Shown piece after piece: positions 7,301 through 11,660 of a stretch of 11,660 nt of DNA. Numbering within the stretch: the first letter of the stretch is position 1; the number at the start of each line of letters is the position of its first letter. A program made the translations under genes and the position numbers. Source of the stretch: Pseudomonadota bacterium (GTDB taxonomy: Bacteria; Pseudomonadota; Alphaproteobacteria; Rhizobiales; Xanthobacteraceae); NCBI GenBank assembly GCA_023431725.1, contig JAEYVN010000200.1, positions 1-11,660 on the forward strand. Direction: 5' to 3'. The notes below the pieces were generated by a model. That model did not search any database and had not been told where the DNA came from. It saw only the letters and a list, made by a program, of their open reading frames with translations.

Positions 7301-8987
7301 CCGCCTGTCTCTCGAACAGATTATGAACCAGGGCTGTCCGATCATAGTCGAGCGCGGTCGCATTGCGGCCGTAGAGCAGAGTCTCTCGTTCGACGTTGGA
7401 CATGATCGGGAGGCTCGCTACCGGAACATCGCGGTCTGCTGAAAAGGCCTCGATAAAAATCTCGATCCGGCGGAGCAATGCCTCTGCATCGGCCGTCGCG
7501 ATGCAATTCTCGTTAAAGAAAAATCGTGCGGAGCGGCCCGTCGTCGGAACCGCAAAGGTGATCGCCGATGCACGGCAGGGCTCAACGGATGATGACGCAT
7601 CGCTCAAGGAGATCGCGATGGCTGAACGGAGGACGGTCAGTTCGGGTATGCGGCTGATCAAATCGGTGGCGAAGCCAACGCGGCGACGCATGTCCGACAC
7701 CTGCTCAGTGACGACGGCGGACAGAGCTTCAGCCGTCGCGGTGTTTTCTATCGTTATGCTGAGCGGAGTAACGTCCGCGACATAGCCGGGAACGCGATCC
7801 ATTATTGAATCGTCGGAAAACAACACGTCGACCCGAGGCTGGCCTGCGATACGACTCAACCCCGCGATCACGGCAGCGATTGCACTTTCCTTCTCAAGCG
7901 TGGCAGGCAGAGAAAAGTCCCTCGTTTGCCACCGCGCCGCGTCGCCTTCCGCCGGTTTGCCAAGTCCGTAGATCTCAAGGTCCCGGAAATGCTGCAGGCG
8001 CTCCAGGAAGAATCGTTCATTCCGAGCGATGACTGGCGTGATTCTGTCGAGGCTCGCGACAGTGGAGGGATCCAATGACGGCAGCACTTCGCCAGCCTGG
8101 AGCACGTCTGAGGGCGCAACGGGCGCTCCGAACGCGTCGGCCATTGCGTTGATGCGGATAACGCCATCGGCGGCAGCAATCCGGGCCGTGCCCTCATCGA
8201 TCGCAATCACCGTTGCAGGTGCGGCAGAGGGCGTATCGTTCGAGATGTCGAGCGACAGAACCGTATATGTGGCCTTTTGCGTCCGCAGTTTCGGCAGGCC
8301 GATGGGATTTCGATAATTCTCGCCGAAATGCGTTGCCCGTGCCAGTCGCCCGATGTCTTCGACTGGCTGCAAGAAGTCGATGGTGGCGCCGTTGCGGGGA
8401 CGATCATGGCGCGCGTGGTAGGTTCGCTTTGTCAGATCCTGTGGCTTGCGAACCAACGAACCGCTTTCGATTGCATCGAGTAGCTGGCCGAACGAAGTCA
8501 GTCCTGCATCGAAACACTTCAGGTTAAGCGTCAACGAGGTGTCGTCGTTGGAAATGTCGAAATTGCTCTGGAGGTAGATGTCGCCTTCGTCGGCGTGTTC
8601 CGACAATGCGTGCCACGTGATTCCATAGTCGGTTTCGCCTTTTAGAATGGCCCAGGCAGGAGCATTCAGTCCGGCGTGACGCGGCAGCGGTCCGTCATGA
8701 AAATTGACAGCGCCTTTGCTGGCCGCCTGCCACACGCGCGTCGGCAGCATCCGCAAATTCGTGATGCTGAAGAACCAGTGGAAGTCGATTTCGGGAAGTC
8801 CGTCTCGGATGACGTCTTCGCTCTCGAGGCGGAAAAGTGCGCGGTCACTGGCCCAGCGGGAAACGTCCGGGCTCGATCCAACGACGGCACTGATGTCGTG
8901 ACCACGTCGGAGCAATTCATTGCCGCATTGCACCAACAACGATGCGTCGCCCATAATGACGCAGCGGAATCTATTCTGGGTACTCAT
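4335..8987 (-). CDS. single-module NRPS: formyltransferase - partial condensation - adenylation with embedded luciferase-like monooxygenase - carrier protein
   Basis: Residues are numbered from the ATG at 8987 (1550 aa). Domain order: a methionyl-tRNA-formyltransferase-like domain with Asn95 and His97 in NFHDGPLPRHAG and Asp133 in DEGDIY; a condensation-like C-terminal half (about 349-536) without HHxxxDG; and an adenylation domain with YTSGSTGRPKG (700-710), SFDISV (746-751), NMYGPTE (1225-1231), YRTGDL (1311-1316) and NLKVDRKAL with Lys1420. A luciferase-like FMN monooxygenase of the MupA/Atu3671 type (about 783-1144) is inserted between adenylation motifs A4 and A5. A carrier domain, DSFFSLGGHSLL with phosphopantetheine Ser1478, and an Arg-rich tail follow. 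Predicted action: an amino acid is adenylated, bound as a thioester, oxidised by flavin and N-formylated. Asp748 is the usual alpha-amine-binding Asp, and the other visible pocket residues (Ile749, Leu752, Met1226, Ile1234, Trp1235) do not let me name the substrate. No thioesterase or reductase is present. A GTG at 8999 is an alternative start; neither has a clear Shine-Dalgarno. Cytosolic. The product is unknown. Confidence 0.93.
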   Translation of the reverse strand: MSTQNRFRCVIMGDASLLVQCGNELLRRGHDISAVVGSSPDVSRWASDRALFRLESEDVIRDGLPEIDFHWFFSITNLRMLPTRVWQAASKGAVNFHDGPLPRHAGLNAPAWAILKGETDYGITWHALSEHADEGDIYLQSNFDISNDDTSLTLNLKCFDAGLTSFGQLLDAIESGSLVRKPQDLTKRTYHARHDRPRNGATIDFLQPVEDIGRLARATHFGENYRNPIGLPKLRTQKATYTVLSLDISNDTPSAAPATVIAIDEGTARIAAADGVIRINAMADAFGAPVAPSDVLQAGEVLPSLDPSTVASLDRITPVIARNERFFLERLQHFRDLEIYGLGKPAEGDAARWQTRDFSLPATLEKESAIAAVIAGLSRIAGQPRVDVLFSDDSIMDRVPGYVADVTPLSITIENTATAEALSAVVTEQVSDMRRRVGFATDLISRIPELTVLRSAIAISLSDASSSVEPCRASAITFAVPTTGRSARFFFNENCIATADAEALLRRIEIFIEAFSADRDVPVASLPIMSNVERETLLYGRNATALDYDRTALVHNLFERQAAATPDAIALVCGDESLTYRELDMRANRVAQYLQSLGVNADTLVGLNLRRSSELVIGALAILKAGGAYVPLDPKYPADRLSYMIEDSGLTILLVEPDALSSVTIPGVRPITISIALAAAPEAKPLASQTSNTGLAYAIYTSGSTGRPKGVMIEHRNVVNFFAGMNQRIPIPENSQPVWLAVTSLSFDISVLELFWTLSHGFKVVILQDDKDALQPATAARSSAMEFGLFYWGDDDTPGAGKYQLLLDGAKFADQHGFNAVWTPERHFHAFGGPYPNPSVTGAAVAAVTKNVSIRAGSCVLPLHHPVRVAEEWAVVDNISNGRVALAFASGWMPEDFLLRPENAPPANKSAMLRDIDTVRKLWRGDKITFPSSDGTCVEVVTQPRPVQATLPFWITTAGNVDTFIEAARHGANVLTHLLGQSIEEVAEKIAAYRNELRRLGRDPSQYKVSLMLHTLIGRDRDVVREQAREPMKRYLKSAAGLIKNYAWAFPAFRKPQGVQRAVDLDLRSVSDEEMDAVVDFAFLRYFDDSGLFGTVEDAIARVNQLTTIGVDEIACLVDFGVERDAALNALVPLAEVVAAIKAQKPASIPTVIGEAQSTERAGALMLKHGVTHLQCTPAMATMFLENEEDRAGLHSVKHLFIGGEALQGSLLKRLRQVTDASVENMYGPTETTIWSSTGPANDTDGNVPLGTPIANTQLYVLDQDLRPMPQGLPGELFIGGDGVARGYHNRPDLTAERFLADPFVPGGRMYRTGDLVRIGADGEIHFIGRTDHQVKVRGYRIELGEIENCIALLPDVGQAVVIVREDTPGDARIVAYLKFKDKPISDDELRAHIRKSLPEFMVPAHFIVLDQFPLTPNLKVDRKALPKPGGKTAISADRVYVAPATDLEKRIADVFKDVLGVDRIGLNDSFFSLGGHSLLAVQAHRVIKAQVAPEISITDLYRFPTVSGLVGHLGNADRVNRHLDLVAARAAERRAALAMRRGGGARTHG
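5556..6641 (-). other. luciferase-like FMN monooxygenase domain inside the adenylation domain
   Basis: This segment begins MEFGLFYWGDDD and contains FNAVWTPERHFHAFGGPYPN, SVTGAAVAAVTKNVSIRAGS, HPVRVAEEWAVVDNISNGRV and FASGWMPEDF, the usual run of bacterial-luciferase-family landmarks. It ends near the GTVEDAIARVNQL and IACLVDFG strand region and a short linker. The adenylation sequence stops at LSHGFKVVILQDD before it and resumes at HGVTHLQCTPAMAT after it, so the domain is a clean insertion. Members of this natural-product subfamily oxidise carrier-bound or free substrates with reduced FMN; the reaction here is unknown. Confidence 0.85.
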
Positions 8988-8999
8988 AACGCGCACCAC

Positions 9000-9031
9000 G
9001 CGACTGGAATGTTCTGCACAACCCCAAAACA
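9000..9031. promoter_or_regulatory. short gap between the divergent NRPS gene and the 92-codon ORF
   Basis: Only 32-44 bases separate the NRPS start from the next plus-strand candidate start. Any NRPS promoter must lie within or beyond that ORF. The AT-rich stretch at about 9060-9095 (TTGTTAGCTTTTCATC on the minus strand) is the likeliest site, but no consensus pair is visible. Confidence 0.2.
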
Positions 9032-9310
9032 GTGGCTCCGAACCAGCCGAATGTCACCGCGAAAATTGATGAAAAGCTAACAAAAATGGTAAATGGCCGG
9101 CGGGAGTTGCCCGCTGGACGCAGCGCGGGACACGGGGCCGCTCGATCTCTTCCGAAACCGCAACCTGCAGCGGCAACGCAATTGCAACCGAAGCCTACCA
9201 ACGAGCCGGCTTTCGAATTGAGCGAACTGGAAAACTCGGACTTCGCGGATTTGCTTGGCGTGTCTGGCATGGTTTCGATGCAGCGGCCTTTGTCGCAACT
9301 GCAAACTTGA
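9032..9310 (+). CDS. doubtful small hypothetical protein (92 aa), divergent from the NRPS
   Basis: This ORF begins with GTG and has no convincing Shine-Dalgarno. It could instead begin at the ATG at 9086 (residue 19). The protein has a Pro/Ala/Gln-rich middle (KPQPAAATQLQPKPTNEP) and an acidic-hydrophobic end (FELSELENSDFADLLG then VSGMVSMQRPLSQLQT). The composition is plausible for a real soluble protein with a disordered centre and a short C-terminal helix, with no signal peptide or membrane segment. A perfect 6-base-stem hairpin lies 1 base past the stop, mildly supporting a true gene end. I do not recognise the family, and it may be a chance ORF in the NRPS upstream region. Confidence 0.3.
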   Translation: MAPNQPNVTAKIDEKLTKMVNGRRELPAGRSAGHGAARSLPKPQPAAATQLQPKPTNEPAFELSELENSDFADLLGVSGMVSMQRPLSQLQT

Positions 9311-9583
9311 AATCTGCATGCGCAGATCTCACCCGGGAAATAAAATAGTCACTTCACGATGCGGAGCGGTTGCGAGAGGATTGAGGCGCGCCGGCTTCAT
9401 TCCAAGACTTCCGGAACTCGATTGCGTGCGGAATAACGGCGGGTGACGCGGGTCGAGACAATGAGGCTTTGTGTCGGCCTGGGCGCGATTTGCGGGGCCC
9501 GGTTGGGTATTACAGCTCCATTCTTGCGCGCCCCGATGGTTGGCCTTACTAATCCCGCGCCTGTCAGCTTTTGCGAGATCTGA
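9311..9583. other. 273-base region upstream of nrnC with no gene seen
   Basis: All six frames lack a credible gene here; the long minus-strand frame crossing it is a shadow of nrnC. It starts with a small hairpin. TAAAAT at 9341-9346 resembles a -10 box but has no partner at normal spacing, and an 8-base palindrome, TTCCGGAA, lies at 9409-9416. The nrnC promoter is presumably in this stretch, and I cannot place it. Confidence 0.5.
9312..9327 (+). terminator. hairpin just after the 92-codon ORF
   Basis: ATCTGC and GCAGAT pair perfectly around the loop ATGC, right after TGA at 9308-9310. The stem is short and no T-run follows, so intrinsic termination is uncertain. Confidence 0.25.
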
Positions 9584-10198
9584 ATGACCATCCGTCTGCA
9601 CCGCGGCGACCTCCCTGATCTGTCGCGTTACAAGACCGCGGTCGCGATCGACACCGAGACATTGGGGCTCAATCCGCATCGCGACCGGTTGTGCGTCATC
9701 CAGTTGTCGCCGGGGGATGGGTCGGCCGATGTGGTGCAGATTCCCGCTGGCGCGACCGAGGCGCCGAACCTGAAGCGGCTGCTCACCGATCCGGAGATCC
9801 TGAAGATCTTCCACTTCGCCCGCTTCGACGTCGCCGTGCTTTTCAACGCGTTCGGAGTGATGCCGGGGCCGCTTTATTGCACCAAGATCGCCTCGCGGTT
9901 GACCCGCACCTATACCGACCGGCATGGCCTGAAGGATCTGGCGCGCGAGTTGCTGGGCGTCGACATGTCCAAGCAGCAGCAATCCTCGGACTGGGGCGCC
10001 GATGCCCTGAGTGAGGCGCAGGTCGCCTACGCGGCGTCCGACGTGCTTTATCTGCACGCGCTCAAGGACAAGCTCGATGCCATGCTGGCACGCGAAGGCC
10101 GCTCGGATCTGGCGGAGGCCTGTTTCCGGTTCCTGCCCGATCGGGCGCGGCTCGACCTCATGGGCTGGGGGGAAGAGGACATTTTCGCCCATTCCTGA
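9584..10198 (+). CDS. nrnC: NrnC-type 3'-5' exoribonuclease (RNase D-like, DEDDy family)
   Basis: This 204-residue protein consists of one DEDD exonuclease domain and nothing else. Exo I is AIDTETLGL (Asp23, Glu25), Exo II is FHFARFDVAVL (Asp82), and Exo III is QVAYAASDVLYLHAL with Tyr149 and Asp153, giving the full DEDDy set of metal ligands and the catalytic tyrosine. The HRDC domains of true RNase D (about 370 aa) are absent. The length and single-domain form match NrnC, the alphaproteobacterial enzyme that degrades RNA dinucleotides and very short oligos where oligoribonuclease (Orn) is missing; automatic pipelines often call it ribonuclease D. The start is ATG at 9584 with a weak GAG about 10 bases upstream, and MTIRLHRGDLP is a normal N-terminus for the family. 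lptC follows after 103 bases on the same strand, an arrangement I recognise from related genomes. Cytosolic, and expected to be important for growth. Confidence 0.9.
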   Translation: MTIRLHRGDLPDLSRYKTAVAIDTETLGLNPHRDRLCVIQLSPGDGSADVVQIPAGATEAPNLKRLLTDPEILKIFHFARFDVAVLFNAFGVMPGPLYCTKIASRLTRTYTDRHGLKDLARELLGVDMSKQQQSSDWGADALSEAQVAYAASDVLYLHALKDKLDAMLAREGRSDLAEACFRFLPDRARLDLMGWGEEDIFAHS

Positions 10199-10246
10199 CC
10201 CCCGCCGCCGTGCCGAGGCCATATTCCCAAGCGATTTTACCGGAAC

Positions 10247-10274
10247 TTGGCGCTAGGATACCCGGGGCTATTGT
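10247..10274 (+). promoter_or_regulatory. possible sigma-70-type promoter for lptC
   Basis: TTGGCG (10247-10252) and TATTGT (10269-10274) are separated by 16 bases, and the -10 ends 27 bases before the lptC start. Both boxes are imperfect. Read-through from nrnC is an alternative. Confidence 0.3.
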
Positions 10275-10301
10275 CGATTCCGGGCGGGACCGTTCGTTTT
10301 C

Positions 10302-11024
10302 ATGAACCGCATGCTTACCGGACCGGAGGGCTTGGGTCAGCCGGGCCAGCCGATTGTTGAAAGGCGCAAGACGGTCATCGCCGGTGCGCGCCGGCACAGT
10401 CGTATTGTGCGTTTTCTCCGCAGGGCGGTGCCGGCGGTTCTGGTCCTGACATTCGCCGGCTTGCTGGCGGCCAATTACCTCAATCCGTCGCGCTGGCTGC
10501 GTGTGCCCACGCAGTTCGGTACGCTGGTCATCTCGGGGTCCAAGATCACCATGGAGGCCCCGCGCCTGGCCGGTTACACCAAGGATCAGCGCGAATATGA
10601 GGTGACGGCCGAAGCCGCCTCGCAGGACACCAAGGCGCCGTCGATCGTCGAGTTGAAAAAGATCAGCGCGCGCGTCGACATGGAAGACAAGAGCAAGGTG
10701 ACTTTGACGGCCGTCGACGGGGTCTACGATACGAAGGCCGATCTGCTGACGCTCGGCCAGGAGATCATCATCAATTCGACCGCCGGCTATCACGGCCGTC
10801 TGACCGAGGCGCAGGTCGAGATCAAGAAGGGCCGCATCCTGTCCGAGAAGCCGGTCCAGTTGCGGATGCCGCAGGGGACGCTCGACGCCGATCGCATGGA
10901 AGTCACCGAAACCGGCGGTGTGATCCGCTTTGACGGCAGCGTCGTCATGACACTGACGCCTGATGCCGTGAATCGCGGTATGGCTTCGCAAACGGCCAAT
11001 CAGTCTCAGGCTACCGCACAATGA
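10302..11024 (+). CDS. lptC: LPS export ABC transporter periplasmic protein LptC
   Basis: This 240-residue bitopic inner-membrane protein has a basic cytosolic N-terminus (RRKTVIAGARRHSRIVRFLRR), one membrane helix at about 42-60 (AVPAVLVLTFAGLLAANYL), and a periplasmic beta-jellyroll. The jellyroll region includes LVISGSKITMEAPRLAGYTK, REYEVTAEAASQD, VDGVYDTKADLLTL and VRFDGSVV-like strands (GGVIRFDGSVVMTL). LptC links the LptB2FG transporter to LptA and passes LPS into the periplasmic bridge. It is longer at the N-terminus than the E. coli protein, as alphaproteobacterial versions usually are. ATG at 10302 is chosen; Met4 at 10311 is an alternative. Its TGA overlaps the lptA ATG (ATGA), implying translational coupling. 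Third codon positions are strongly G/C. Confidence 0.92.
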   Translation: MNRMLTGPEGLGQPGQPIVERRKTVIAGARRHSRIVRFLRRAVPAVLVLTFAGLLAANYLNPSRWLRVPTQFGTLVISGSKITMEAPRLAGYTKDQREYEVTAEAASQDTKAPSIVELKKISARVDMEDKSKVTLTAVDGVYDTKADLLTLGQEIIINSTAGYHGRLTEAQVEIKKGRILSEKPVQLRMPQGTLDADRMEVTETGGVIRFDGSVVMTLTPDAVNRGMASQTANQSQATAQ

Positions 11025-11660
11025 TTTCTCGTCTCATGTCCTCGTTCCGGCTCGTGCCGGTCATGCTGGCTGCCGCCTGCTTTGCGGCCGGCGCAGCGTC
11101 GGCGCAGGCCCAAAAGGCTTCCCAGAACCAGAACACGGGTGTGCCGAACGCCTTGCAGGGCTTCTCGCAGAACCGCGACCAGCCGGTAAAGATCGAGGCC
11201 GCCGCACTGGAAGTGCGCGACAAGGACAAGACGGCGATCTTCAGCGGCAATGTCGTGGTCACCCAGGGCGACGTGATCATGAAGTGCAAGGATCTTGTCG
11301 TTTTCTATGATCAGGACGATCCCAAGGGCGGCAAGCCTGCGACCAAGGGAACCATGAAGGCGGCCGAGCCCGGTCCGGGCGGGCGCCAGTCGATCCGCCG
11401 GCTCGAGGCGAGGGGCGGCGTCACGGTGATCCAGAAGGAGCAGACCGCGACCGGCGCAATCGGCATTTTCGAAATGAGGACAAATACCGTCACGCTGGAA
11501 GGCGGCGTCGTCATTACGCAGGGCTCCAATGTCCTGCGCGGTGATCGTCTTGTGGTGGATCTGGCTACCAGCGCCGCCAAGGTCGAATCCGCCAAGGGGC
11601 GGCCGGTTCAGGGGGTGTTTTCCACCAACAGCAAGGACAACAAGGGCGGGGGGCTGAGTC
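11021..11660 (+). CDS. lptA: LPS transport periplasmic protein LptA (OstA-like), C-terminus cut by window edge
   Basis: The gene starts at the ATG at 11021, overlapping the lptC stop, and stays open to the right edge (213 codons visible). It has a Sec signal peptide (LVPVMLAAACFAAGAASAQA, cleavage probably after ASA, about residue 28). OstA-type repeat strands follow: PVKIEAAALEVRDKDKTAIF then SGNVVVTQGDVIM (55-87), IGIFEMRTNTVTLEGGVVIT (147-166) and LRGDRLVVDLATSAAKVES (172-190). A Gly/Lys/Pro-rich loop at about 98-122 is an insertion relative to E. coli LptA. LptA builds the periplasmic bridge that carries LPS from LptC to LptD at the outer membrane. lptB and rpoN would be expected next, outside the window. 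Confidence 0.93.
   Translation, partial: MISRLMSSFRLVPVMLAAACFAAGAASAQAQKASQNQNTGVPNALQGFSQNRDQPVKIEAAALEVRDKDKTAIFSGNVVVTQGDVIMKCKDLVVFYDQDDPKGGKPATKGTMKAAEPGPGGRQSIRRLEARGGVTVIQKEQTATGAIGIFEMRTNTVTLEGGVVITQGSNVLRGDRLVVDLATSAAKVESAKGRPVQGVFSTNSKDNKGGGLS

Noticed and set aside
9488..9505. Sigma-54-like TGGGCG...TTGC upstream of nrnC
   Set aside because: Spacing between the GG and GC elements is one base short of the strict 10-base requirement and the -24 box is imperfect.
9329..10222. 297-codon open frame on the minus strand
   Set aside because: It lies opposite nrnC, whose catalytic motifs are intact. The product is Arg/Gln/Gly-rich with no recognisable domain, a typical shadow in a G/C-rich third-position gene.
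10158..11021. 287-codon open frame on the minus strand
   Set aside because: It is antisense to lptC over nearly its whole length. Low-complexity His/Arg/Asp composition and no motif; lptC is clearly the real gene.

Overview
The window looks like a chromosomal segment of an alphaproteobacterium, probably Nitrobacteraceae (Bradyrhizobium/Rhodopseudomonas/Afipia type). The evidence is the nrnC-lptC-lptA order at the right end, the style of those proteins and the high G+C. The genus is an inference from pattern recognition only.

Layout. Three genes lie on the minus strand and read right to left. (1) A large single-module nonribosomal peptide synthetase (NRPS), about 8987 to 4335, combines a formyltransferase, a half condensation-like domain, an adenylation domain with an embedded luciferase-like flavin monooxygenase, and a carrier protein. 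(2) A secreted family-9-type glycoside hydrolase, 3935 to 1131, has an enlarged N-terminus and an apparent Glu-to-Gln change at the expected catalytic acid. (3) An O-antigen ligase/polymerase-like polytopic membrane protein, 1079 to beyond the left edge, starts 51 bases after gene 2 stops. A 399-base gap separates the NRPS from the hydrolase; it holds AT-rich promoter-like sequence, a small palindrome-rich patch and a doubtful 41-codon ORF. On the plus strand are a doubtful 92-codon ORF (9032-9310), then nrnC (DEDDy nano-RNase), lptC and the start of lptA, which runs off the right edge. lptC and lptA overlap by ATGA.

How it fits together. The right side is conserved housekeeping: short-RNA turnover and LPS transport. 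The left side looks accessory. The membrane protein uses ATA, TTA and CTA codons that I do not find in nrnC or lptA. The hydrolase/polymerase pair suggests assembly or trimming of a cell-surface polysaccharide. The NRPS is built to load one amino acid, oxidise it with flavin and formylate it, yet has no complete condensation domain and no release domain. Its product and its relation to the polysaccharide genes are unknown, and it is the most interesting object in the window. I saw no tRNA, rRNA, CRISPR array or insertion sequence.
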